DNA from: Lachnospiraceae bacterium UBA7160
GTDB taxonomy: Bacteria > Bacillota > Clostridia > Lachnospirales > Lachnospiraceae
Assembly: GCA_002491565.1 (NCBI GenBank)
Contig: DKWE01000067.1
Location: forward strand, 1 to 27,134
Direction of reading: 5' to 3'
Length of the DNA: 27,134 bases
Shown: one piece after another, positions 1 through 6,976 of the stretch
Position numbering within the stretch: position 1 is the first letter of the stretch
Layout of the letters: each line of letters starts with the position of its first letter
Notes under the pieces: model-generated
Told to the model about the DNA's origin: nothing
The model's database searches: none
The model's input: only the letters and a program-made list of their open reading frames with translations
Made by a program: the position numbers and the translations under genes

Positions 1-28
1 GAAGTACGGAGCAATTCGTGGACTGGTG

Positions 29-47
29 ATGCCTGCGAAGCAGGCAT
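29..47. repeat. Short perfect hairpin
   Basis: An 8-bp perfect inverted repeat (ATGCCTGC, loop gaa, GCAGGCAT). It has no T-run after it, so I cannot call it a terminator. It may belong to the 3' end of the gene upstream of the window. A similar shorter core (GCCTGC, aaa, GCAGGC) lies in the leuC leader at 24427-24441. Confidence 0.4.
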
Positions 48-104
48 GAAGGTTTCGGCGAAAAGAGAGGGTATTTTAGAAATACACAGATTTCAAATAT
101 TCTC

Positions 105-136
105 GTCACATTTTAGTCACAAAGTTTCTGTATAGT
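105..136 (+). promoter_or_regulatory. Candidate htrA promoter with paired GTCACA boxes
   Basis: Two GTCACA hexamers at 105-110 and 116-121 are exactly 11 bp apart, about one helical turn. A -10-like TATAGT follows at 131-136. There is no good -35 hexamer at 17 bp and the boxes occupy that position, which is the layout of a promoter activated by an OmpR-type regulator. Bacillus subtilis htrA promoters carry repeated TTTTCACA octamers under CssR control, so a comparable arrangement here is reasonable but inferred. Confidence 0.4.
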
Positions 137-215
137 AACGAAAGAACAGTTCAGGAACGTCCGGTGCCGGACATCCGAAGGTGTGAGAAAGCAGGAACCA
201 GAAAGGGGTATCAAT

Positions 216-1727
216 ATGGGAAGCAACAGAGATGAGAATGGGAAGAAGAATAAAAAAACCAATGCGTGGAAGCGGTATGGCGCACTGGTGATGGCAGGTA
301 TGCTGACCTGCGGATTCGTAGCAGCAGTGAATTTCCTCCCGGTAAAAGAGGTACAGGCGGAGGAGGAGACGGAGAAGCGCGTCACCTTAAATATTGCGAG
401 TGATGAAAAAGAGGATGAGACAGAAGAGCCTGCGGATGTGACAGAGGAAACGACAGAAGCAGAGACGCAGACAGAGACCGAGACGGAAACCGAAATAGAA
501 ACAGAAGCTTTGGAGGTATTTGATCCGATTGCCAGTGCAGATACATCGGATATGAGCCTGATCACAACAACGGATGTCACAGAGGTTGTGGATGCGTGCA
601 TGCCGTCCATTGTAGCGATCACCAGCAAATCGGTGGAAGAGATCGAGACATATTATTATGGAAAGCAGGAATTTGAGGTGGAGGGCGCTGCATCTGGTAT
701 CATTGTAGCGCAGAATGAGTCAGAGCTGCTGATTGCGACGAACAGCCACGTGGTAGACGGGTCAAGTGAATTGAATGTCTGCTTTACCGCAGAGGCCGAG
801 GAACCGGAAGATCTGATTGTACCGGCAAAGATCAAAGGGATGGCCCGCGATACGGAGCTGGCGGTGATCGCTGTGCAGATGTCTGATATTCCGGAGGGTG
901 TGCGGGAACAGCTGCGGATCGCAAAGCTGGGCAGCTCCGATGCCCTGAAGGTGGGCCAGGCGGCGATTGCGATTGGAAATGCACTCGGCTATGGGCAGAC
1001 GGTGACGTGCGGAATTATCAGCGCGCTGAATCGTCCGATTACGATCGACAATTTCTCTAAGGAAGTGATCGTCACCGATGCAGCGATTAATTTTGGCAAC
1101 AGCGGCGGCGCATTGCTCAACGCGAAGGGCGAGGTGATCGGTATCAATGTGGCAAAGGAAGCTGGCAAGAGCAGTGAGAGCATAGGGTATTCGATTCCGA
1201 TTGATACGGCGATTCCGATCCTGAAAGATCTGGTGAACCGTGAGACGAGAGACAAGCTGAGCAATACCGAGCGCGGCTACATGGGTGTGACCGTTGTGAA
1301 TGTATCGGAGGATGCGAAGGAACTTTATGATATGCCGGAGGGTGCCTTTGTCTACGAGGTAACGGAAGGCTCTGCCGCAGACAAGGCCGGGATCCGCAAG
1401 GGCGATATTATTACGAAGTTTGACGGGGTAGCGGTTATCAGCCATGATGATCTGGTTGAGAAGATGTGCTATTATAAGGTTGGCGAGACAGTGACCATCG
1501 AAGTGCAGGCGGCGCATGACGGAGAGTACGTCAGCCGTGAGGTGGAAGTGACTCTGGAGAAGGGAGCTCCGCTGGATACCGGCGATGTGCAGCAGAACCA
1601 GCAGCGCGAGGAAGGACAGGACGAGATCCCGGAGGAGCAGCAGGAGGAGAATTCGAACCAGGACAGAGACTGGAGAGACAATGAGCTGTTTGACTTCTTC
1701 CGTGAATATGGAGAAGGGTTGTTCTAG
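216..1727 (+). CDS. htrA: HtrA/DegP-type serine protease with PDZ domain
   Basis: Membrane-anchored, surface-exposed protease/chaperone of the S1C family that degrades misfolded exported proteins. The 503-residue product has an N-terminal signal anchor (about 20-42), then a Thr/Glu-rich low-complexity linker (about 62-99). The trypsin-like domain has His178 (TNSHVV), Asp212 (RDTELAVI) and Ser296 (GNSGGAL), so the triad is complete. One PDZ domain spans about 353-447. A Gln/Glu-rich tail follows and ends in an aromatic, acidic segment (DNELFDFFREYGEGLF). I start at ATG 216 because GAAAGGGG lies just upstream; an in-frame GTG at 183 would add 11 residues with no better ribosome site. The gene stands alone, 339 bases ahead of ftsH, another envelope quality-control protease. 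Confidence 0.93.
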   Translation: MGSNRDENGKKNKKTNAWKRYGALVMAGMLTCGFVAAVNFLPVKEVQAEEETEKRVTLNIASDEKEDETEEPADVTEETTEAETQTETETETEIETEALEVFDPIASADTSDMSLITTTDVTEVVDACMPSIVAITSKSVEEIETYYYGKQEFEVEGAASGIIVAQNESELLIATNSHVVDGSSELNVCFTAEAEEPEDLIVPAKIKGMARDTELAVIAVQMSDIPEGVREQLRIAKLGSSDALKVGQAAIAIGNALGYGQTVTCGIISALNRPITIDNFSKEVIVTDAAINFGNSGGALLNAKGEVIGINVAKEAGKSSESIGYSIPIDTAIPILKDLVNRETRDKLSNTERGYMGVTVVNVSEDAKELYDMPEGAFVYEVTEGSAADKAGIRKGDIITKFDGVAVISHDDLVEKMCYYKVGETVTIEVQAAHDGEYVSREVEVTLEKGAPLDTGDVQQNQQREEGQDEIPEEQQEENSNQDRDWRDNELFDFFREYGEGLF

Positions 1728-1784
1728 ACAGTGGCATCGCAGGTGGCACGCGGTTAGCGCCAACCGAAGCGAAGCATAGATCAA

Positions 1785-1884
1785 AGAGGGTGTTGCAAAA
1801 TAAAGCAAAACCACGAATACTGGTAGCTGACTGAGTGGTTAGATACCGTAGAGTGTGGATTTCAGCAGTTTTGCAACACCCTTG
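1785..1884. repeat. Structured intergenic repeat element, copy A
   Basis: The ends form a perfect 13-bp stem (GGGTGTTGCAAAA at 1788-1800 with TTTTGCAACACCC at 1869-1881), extended by an A-T and a G-T pair. Inside, AACCAC/GTGGTT can form a second stem. An equal-length relative sits at 24281-24378: by my hand alignment 65 of 98 positions match without gaps. It lies in the htrA-ftsH gap (1728-2066) and is followed by TTGATTTTC, so it may end the htrA transcript. The rest of that gap holds a small hairpin (GGTT/AACC near 1753-1766) and the ftsH promoter. Confidence 0.65.
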
Positions 1885-1922
1885 ATTTTCTGAAATGTTT
1901 AGAAAATTTCCAGATTTTTTCT

Positions 1923-1950
1923 TTGCTTTTCCCAATAAATGAAGTACAAT
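1923..1950 (+). promoter_or_regulatory. Candidate ftsH promoter
   Basis: A -35-like TTGCTT (1923-1928), 16 bp spacer and TACAAT (1945-1950), about 115 bases ahead of the ftsH start. It is the best sigma-A-type match in the gap but is not strong. Confidence 0.4.
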
Positions 1951-2066
1951 GTTTATGACAGATTGTAGGGTATCAGGTACGGAGCAATTTGCGAGTGTTC
2001 TTTTATGGAGTTATCTGCGCAGGCAGATATGCAGATACTGCGGATGTGAAAAAGGAGGCGTGAGTT

Positions 2067-3905
2067 ATGCAAAAAGTGGACAAACCAAAGCGGCCATTGT
2101 TTTTTTATTACCTGATCGTTTTGGCGGTGATTGTGATTCTGAATGTATTTCTATTCCCGAATCTGATCGAGGATCAGGTAAAGGAAGTGGATTACGGGAC
2201 ATTTCTGTCGATGCTGGATGAAAAGCAGGTGCAGATCGTACAGCTTTCTGATGATGAGATTTATTTTGTAGGAAAAGATGAGCAGATGTACAGCACGACG
2301 ACATTTCTGGATCTGAATCTGGTGGACCGTCTTCAGGCGGCCGGGTGCAAATTCGGACAGGTAAAGCAGAAGGAAATGAATCCGCTGCTGAGTATGCTGA
2401 TTTCGCTGATTCTGCCGATGGCGATCTTTATCCTGATCGGGCAGCTCCTGTCCCGATCTCTGATGAAACGCATGGGCGGCAGCGGAATGCAGAATGCGAT
2501 GTCTTTTGGCAAGAGTAATGCGAAGGTGTACGTCGCAAGTGAGACTGGCATCAAATTTCATGATGTGGCAGGTGAGGATGAGGCGAAGGAGGCACTGCAG
2601 GAGATTGTGGATTTCCTGCATTCCCCGCAGAAATACCAGGAGATCGGGGCGAAGATGCCGAAGGGGGCGCTGCTGGTCGGCCCTCCGGGTACGGGGAAGA
2701 CGCTTCTTGCAAAGGCAGTTGCAGGGGAGGCGGAGGTACCGTTCTTCTCAATTTCCGGTTCAGAGTTTGTGGAAATGTTCGTCGGCATGGGTGCGGCGAA
2801 GGTGCGTGATCTGTTCAAACAGGCAAATGAGAAGGCGCCTTGTATCGTGTTCATCGATGAGATCGACACCATCGGTAAAAAGCGTGACACACAGGGCATG
2901 AACGGAAATGATGAGCGGGAGCAGACGCTGAATCAGCTGCTGACGGAGATGGATGGATTTGACGGTTCGAAGGGCGTAGTCATTCTGGCTGCGACGAACC
3001 GTCCGGAGTCTCTGGACCCGGCACTGCTGCGTCCGGGGCGCTTTGACCGGAGGATTCCGGTGGAGCTGCCGGATCTGCAGGGGCGTGAGGCGATTCTGAA
3101 GGTACACGCGAAGAAGATCCGGCTCAGTGATTCGGTGGATTTCAACGCGATTGCACGGGCTGCGTCCGGAGCATCCGGCGCGGAGCTTGCGAATATGGTC
3201 AATGAAGCTGCGCTGCGCGCAGTGCGCGACGGGCGGAAATATGTGACACAGGCGGATCTGGAGGAGAGCATTGAGGTCGTGATTGCCGGATATCAGAAGA
3301 AGAATAAGGTGCTTTCGGATAAGGAACGGCTGATTGTGTCGTATCACGAGATCGGGCATGCGCTGGTGGCTGCGCTGCAGTCGCATTCCGCTCCGGTCAC
3401 GAAGATCACGATTATTCCGCGTACCTCGGGAGCGCTGGGCTATACGATGCAGGTCGATGAGCAGGAGCACAACCTGTTGAGTAAAGAAGAGCTGGAAAAT
3501 AAAATCGCGACCTTTACAGGCGGCCGTGTCGCAGAGGAGCTGGTATTCCACTCCATCACGACCGGTGCATCGAATGATATCGAGCAGGCGACCAAGCTGG
3601 CGCGCGGCATGATTACGCGCTACGGGATGAGCGAGAAGTTTGGAATGGTCGCGCTGGAGACGGTGACTGGGATGTATATGGGCGGAGATACCTCGCTGGC
3701 ATGCGCGGCAGATACGGCTGCTGATATTGATGATATGGTGGTTGCGCTGGTGAAGCAGCAGTATGAAAAGGCAACGGAGCTGATATCGTCCAATATGGGC
3801 AAGCTGCATGAGCTTGCGAAGTATCTGTATGAGAAGGAGACGATTACAGGCGAGGAGTTCATGAACATTCTGACAGCGAAAGCGCCGCAGGCTGCGGAAG
3901 AATAG
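2067..3905 (+). CDS. ftsH: ATP-dependent zinc metalloprotease FtsH
   Basis: Hexameric membrane AAA+ protease that extracts and degrades membrane and cytosolic substrates. The 612 residues match the usual family length. Membrane segment 1 is about 11-33 and segment 2 about 107-131, flanking a short extracytoplasmic domain. The AAA module has Walker A GPPGTGKT (205-212), the pore motif FVG (238-240), Walker B CIVFIDEID (259-267) and the second region of homology (ATNRP 309-313, GRFDRR 324-329). The M41 peptidase motif is HEIGH (427-431); most FtsH proteins have HEAGH, so Ile429 is a mild variant that keeps both zinc histidines and the glutamate. The zinc-binding Asp is in the later NDIEQAT segment. 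The start is supported by AAAGGAGG about 10 bases upstream. Many Clostridia carry more than one ftsH, and I cannot tell which copy this is. Confidence 0.96.
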   Translation: MQKVDKPKRPLFFYYLIVLAVIVILNVFLFPNLIEDQVKEVDYGTFLSMLDEKQVQIVQLSDDEIYFVGKDEQMYSTTTFLDLNLVDRLQAAGCKFGQVKQKEMNPLLSMLISLILPMAIFILIGQLLSRSLMKRMGGSGMQNAMSFGKSNAKVYVASETGIKFHDVAGEDEAKEALQEIVDFLHSPQKYQEIGAKMPKGALLVGPPGTGKTLLAKAVAGEAEVPFFSISGSEFVEMFVGMGAAKVRDLFKQANEKAPCIVFIDEIDTIGKKRDTQGMNGNDEREQTLNQLLTEMDGFDGSKGVVILAATNRPESLDPALLRPGRFDRRIPVELPDLQGREAILKVHAKKIRLSDSVDFNAIARAASGASGAELANMVNEAALRAVRDGRKYVTQADLEESIEVVIAGYQKKNKVLSDKERLIVSYHEIGHALVAALQSHSAPVTKITIIPRTSGALGYTMQVDEQEHNLLSKEELENKIATFTGGRVAEELVFHSITTGASNDIEQATKLARGMITRYGMSEKFGMVALETVTGMYMGGDTSLACAADTAADIDDMVVALVKQQYEKATELISSNMGKLHELAKYLYEKETITGEEFMNILTAKAPQAAEE

Positions 3906-3961
3906 CGGATATCTGCTGTGTGAAACAGTAAAATTCAGAAATGCGAAGAAGAAAGAAATCA

Positions 3962-3998
3962 GAGGCGCCTGCACGGGCAGAATCCGTGCAGGCGCCTC
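3962..3998. terminator. Perfect 15-bp hairpin after ftsH
   Basis: GAGGCGCCTGCACGG (3962-3976), a 7-base loop and its exact complement at 3984-3998. It ends the ftsH region and precedes the two-component promoter. The plus side lacks a T-run (AAATGTTCC follows). The minus strand reads into TGATTTCTTTCTTCTT, so the hairpin may act better in that direction or simply protect the 3' end. Confidence 0.5.
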
Positions 3999-4013
3999 AA
4001 ATGTTCCAGCTTC

Positions 4014-4040
4014 TCCATAAAATCTACATAATAGTATGAT
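4014..4040 (+). promoter_or_regulatory. Promoter and tandem operator of the two-component operon
   Basis: Two direct repeats, TCCATAA (4014-4020) and TACATAA (4025-4031), have 11-bp phasing. A -10 TATGAT follows at 4035-4040 and no -35 hexamer is visible. Near-identical boxes occur at 6810-6838 ahead of the secreted-protein gene. OmpR/PhoB-family regulators bind such phased direct repeats, so autoregulation by the regulator at 4141 is the simplest reading (inference). Confidence 0.5.
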
Positions 4041-4140
4041 AAAATGCGATAAGGGTTACAGCGCTTTGCCTGCTAATAGGAAATGGCAGAGCATGTACGA
4101 GGGGCTGTATAAAAAATCAGGCAGGAAGGATGAGAGAAAG

Positions 4141-4842
4141 ATGGAACGGATCCTGGTCATTGAGGATGAGACGGATATTCAGGAGGTCCTGAAAAATTAC
4201 CTGCAGGCGGAGGGATATGAGGTGCTGCTTGCGGGAGACGGGGTGGAAGGAATTGCACGGTTTCAGAGGGAAGGAGCGGATCTGGTGCTGCTGGATGTGA
4301 TGCTCCCGAAGGTGGATGGGTTTGCGGTGCTGGAGCTGATCCGACGGGAATCGCAGGTTCCGGTGATTATGGTGACTGCAAGAGACAGTGTGGAAGATCA
4401 GCTGCGCGGGTTCCGGCTTCTGGTCGATGATTATATTCCGAAGCCGTTTGACATGCCGGTGCTGCTTTGCAAGATCGCTGCTGTGCTGCGCCGTGTGGGG
4501 AAGCAGGGAAAAGCAGAAGAGCAAAAGCTGTGTTACCGGGAGCTCGAACTGGACGGAGCAGGGCATCAGGTATATCTTTCGGGATGCGAGCTGGAGCTGA
4601 CGCAGAAGGAGTATGAGCTGCTGCGTGTACTTTTGGAGCAGCAGGGGCGCGTGTTTACACGGCAGAATCTGCTGGATGAGGTATGGGGAATGGATTATTT
4701 TGGGGATGAGCGGATTGTGGACACTCATATCAAGAATCTGAGGAAGAAGCTTGGGAATACGTATATTCAGACGGTGCGGGGCGTGGGATACCGCATGGAG
4801 AAGGAGCGGAATGCGCCGTGGGCCAGGCACATCAGCTGGTGA
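4141..4842 (+). CDS. OmpR/PhoB-family response regulator
   Basis: DNA-binding response regulator of 233 residues. The receiver domain (about 2-115) has the acidic pocket Glu8/Asp9, phosphoacceptor Asp52 (LLDVMLP), Thr79 and Lys101 (KPF). The usual GADDY motif before Lys101 reads LVDDY here. The winged-helix domain (about 135-230) has the family signatures LTQKEYELL, VWGMDYFGDERIVDTHI and the terminal VRGVGYRM. I chose ATG 4141, after AGGAAGGATGAGAGAAAG; the open frame extends back to 4036, but that stretch holds the promoter. The histidine kinase follows 166 bases later. The gene is likely autoregulated through the repeats at 4014-4031. Its exact subfamily cannot be named from sequence alone. 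Confidence 0.93.
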   Translation: MERILVIEDETDIQEVLKNYLQAEGYEVLLAGDGVEGIARFQREGADLVLLDVMLPKVDGFAVLELIRRESQVPVIMVTARDSVEDQLRGFRLLVDDYIPKPFDMPVLLCKIAAVLRRVGKQGKAEEQKLCYRELELDGAGHQVYLSGCELELTQKEYELLRVLLEQQGRVFTRQNLLDEVWGMDYFGDERIVDTHIKNLRKKLGNTYIQTVRGVGYRMEKERNAPWARHISW

Positions 4843-4892
4843 AGGCTATACATAATTCCGGCATACTCTTTGATTAAGTGAAAGTCGAGACA

Positions 4893-4943
4893 AAAGCCGT
4901 TGGCAGGTTTTCAGGAAAAGAGGAGGAGCAAAGCCGTTGGCAG
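4893..4943 (+). repeat. 14-bp direct repeat ahead of the kinase gene
   Basis: AAAGCCGTTGGCAG occurs at 4893-4906 and again at 4930-4943, 37 bp apart, in the gap between regulator and kinase. The role is unknown; it could be a local duplication or a regulatory site. Confidence 0.6.
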
Positions 4944-5008
4944 ACTATTAGAAAAATGCAGGGATTTGCATGAATACCTGCGTAAGAGCGGATAAGGGAG
5001 TGGAATAC

Positions 5009-6718
5009 ATGGAAGAGAGCAGAACAGCAGGCAGGCGGAAGGGCGGCCTCGCGGTACGCATTTTTGCGCTGACCGTCATACTTTTGCTGGCAGTGAGCGC
5101 GGCGACGTATGCGAGTGTGGTGCACTTCCTGCCGGAGATGTACAAGAATGAATTAGAGGAGAGCTTACAGGTCGTGTCGGAGGAACTGCAAAAGGAACTG
5201 GAACGGTATACGTCGCTGGAGGAAGCGGAGACGCTGCTGGATTTGTTTGCAGCTGGCAATCAGGCAAGCGTCACGCTGCTGGACGCATCCGGGGAGATTG
5301 TTTATCCGTATCAGGCGCTGGAGGAGTTGTGGGACAGGGATTCTCTTTGGCTGTATGGCGGGGAGAATACGGCAGTGATGCAGGAAATACCGTCAGTGGA
5401 GATCGCCGGTGATGCGGTGACGCATGAGGTCACAATTCACTCTGAGGATGTCATGGAGGAGCAGGAGTTTCCTGTCAGGGAGGGGACGGCAGAGGCTCTG
5501 CCCGAAGATTCCAGCGGTATGGGTCCTGCGCCGGAACTGCAGGCCAGTCAGAATGGAGCCGGTGAGGCAGAGGATTTCGATAAGCTCGTTCAGGACAAGC
5601 AGGCATTGACTGTATTCGGCGCAGCAATGCAGAGGGAGGAGGAAGTGTCCGGTGAGCCGTTTGCATTCAAAAGCTATCAGGTGCAGATCGGGGAGACAGC
5701 GTATACGATGCTGGTGGAGGGAACCATGCAGTCGGTAAATGAGGCGATGCGGATCCTGCAGGAGATTCTGCCGGTGATCGCCGGTCTGATTGTCATCCTT
5801 TCTTTGCTCTGTGCGGTCGGCGCTTCGTTGTATCTGTCCCGCCCGATTCAAAGGCTTTCCCGCATTTCGCAGAGGCTTGCACGATTCGAGTTTGAGGAAA
5901 CCTGCCCGGAGAGCCGATCGGATGAGATCGGAATGCTGGGGCGGAGTCTGAACACGCTGGCGGCGAATCTGTCTGTCTCACTTGCGAATCTGGCAGCGGC
6001 AAATCAGGAGCTTCGGCAGGATATGGAGCGGGAGCAGCTGTTTTTTGCGGCAGCGTCCCATGAGCTGAAGACGCCAGTGACGATTCTGAAGGGGCAGATC
6101 GGAGGTATGCTGGAAGGAATCGGCGCTTACCGGGATCGTGACCGGTATCTCGCGCGGGCGTATGAGGTGACAGGGATGCTGGAACAGATGCTGCAGGAGA
6201 TGCTCGCTGTCTCACGCATGGAGAGCGGAGCGTGGGAGCTCCGGACGGAATCGGTCGATATGGCGGAGCTGGCGAGGCTGCAGACGGCAGAGATCATGGA
6301 ACTGATCGAAGAAAAGGCGATGGAGGTATCCGCAGAGTTGCCGGAACATTTGATGTGGGAGGCGGACCGTAGCATGATGGTCCGCGTCTTGCGCAATCTT
6401 CTGGTGAACGCAGTCCGGTATTCTCCGGAGGGCGCCAGGCTTCGGCTGCTTATGCGCAAGCAGGAAGACTGTCTGCTTTTTGCTGTGGAAAACACCGGTG
6501 TCTCGATTCCGGAGGAAAGTCTTCCGCACTTGTTTGACGCTTTCTACCGCGTTGAGCGTTCGCGCAACCGGAGCCTGGGCGGAAGCGGCCTTGGACTCTA
6601 TCTGGTGCGGACGATTCTGAGACAGCATCATGGCGTCTGCGGAGCCGAAAACTCCCGCGATGGCGTGCGCATCTGGTTCCGGCTTGGGGGAGGGCCTGAC
6701 TCTGTCAAAAAAGGATAG
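5009..6718 (+). CDS. Membrane sensor histidine kinase
   Basis: Likely cognate kinase of the regulator at 4141. The 569 residues comprise membrane segment 1 (about 14-42), an extracytoplasmic sensor region (about 43-250), membrane segment 2 (about 252-277) and HAMP (about 278-332). HisKA follows, with phosphoacceptor His351 in AAASHELKTPVTILKG, then HATPase_c with the N box NLLVNAVRYSP (463-473), FDAFYRVERS and GGSGLGLYLVR. The G1 box reads VENTGVSIP, a variant seen in VanS-like kinases. The sensor domain has an acidic, low-complexity middle part and resembles no domain I recognise. Start ATG 5009 is preceded by AAGGGAG; the frame also opens at ATG 4970. The signal sensed is unknown; an envelope signal is an inference from topology and from the secreted protein downstream. 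Confidence 0.93.
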   Translation: MEESRTAGRRKGGLAVRIFALTVILLLAVSAATYASVVHFLPEMYKNELEESLQVVSEELQKELERYTSLEEAETLLDLFAAGNQASVTLLDASGEIVYPYQALEELWDRDSLWLYGGENTAVMQEIPSVEIAGDAVTHEVTIHSEDVMEEQEFPVREGTAEALPEDSSGMGPAPELQASQNGAGEAEDFDKLVQDKQALTVFGAAMQREEEVSGEPFAFKSYQVQIGETAYTMLVEGTMQSVNEAMRILQEILPVIAGLIVILSLLCAVGASLYLSRPIQRLSRISQRLARFEFEETCPESRSDEIGMLGRSLNTLAANLSVSLANLAAANQELRQDMEREQLFFAAASHELKTPVTILKGQIGGMLEGIGAYRDRDRYLARAYEVTGMLEQMLQEMLAVSRMESGAWELRTESVDMAELARLQTAEIMELIEEKAMEVSAELPEHLMWEADRSMMVRVLRNLLVNAVRYSPEGARLRLLMRKQEDCLLFAVENTGVSIPEESLPHLFDAFYRVERSRNRSLGGSGLGLYLVRTILRQHHGVCGAENSRDGVRIWFRLGGGPDSVKKG

Positions 6719-6809
6719 CTGGGTATTTGATTGTTTCGAAAAAGCTCGGAGAGTAAGGCGCTTCCAGGAGGTAAGTCGGCATATGCAGGGATATTTTTTA
6801 CACAGAATC

Positions 6810-6852
6810 TCCATAAAAACTCCGTAAGGATTCCATCCTTGTGCGCTATACT
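6810..6852 (+). promoter_or_regulatory. Promoter and triple tandem operator of the secreted-protein gene
   Basis: Three boxes, TCCATAA (6810-6816), TCCGTAA (6821-6827) and TCCATCC (6832-6838), are each 11 bp apart. A -10 TATACT follows at 6847-6852. The first two boxes with spacer match the regulator's own promoter at 4014-4031 at 15 of 18 positions. An overlapping perfect inverted repeat AAGGAT-tcc-ATCCTT (6826-6840) is also present. There is no good -35, consistent with an activator-dependent promoter. The gap 6719-6976 otherwise holds only the small reading frame at 6876. Confidence 0.55.
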
Positions 6853-6875
6853 GCCCTTGTAACCAGGAGGCAGCT

Positions 6876-6926
6876 ATGCAGTCTCTTACGTGCAGGCACG
6901 ACGATCCAGTTACTGCTCACGGGTGA
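6876..6926 (+). CDS. Possible 16-residue leader peptide
   Basis: ATG 6876 follows a strong AGGAGG (6865-6870) with a 5-base gap and lies just after the TATACT at 6847. It encodes MQSLTCRHDDPVTAHG and stops at 6924-6926, 50 bases before the secreted-protein start. The ribosome site is better than many real ones nearby. The peptide resembles nothing I know and could be chance. Confidence 0.25.
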   Translation: MQSLTCRHDDPVTAHG

Positions 6927-6976
6927 CGGGGAACAGAAGCGAAGCGGCAAGCAGAATCAGAAAAGGAGTGGAAGCG

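Noticed and set aside
1949..2221. 90-codon frame overlapping the ftsH start
   Set aside because: It lies in the ftsH leader and continues out of frame into ftsH, with no motif or ribosome site of its own.
6826..6840. The perfect inverted repeat AAGGAT-tcc-ATCCTT as a separate repressor operator
   Set aside because: It overlaps the second and third direct boxes, and the 11-bp phasing explains the region better; it cannot be excluded as an extra site.
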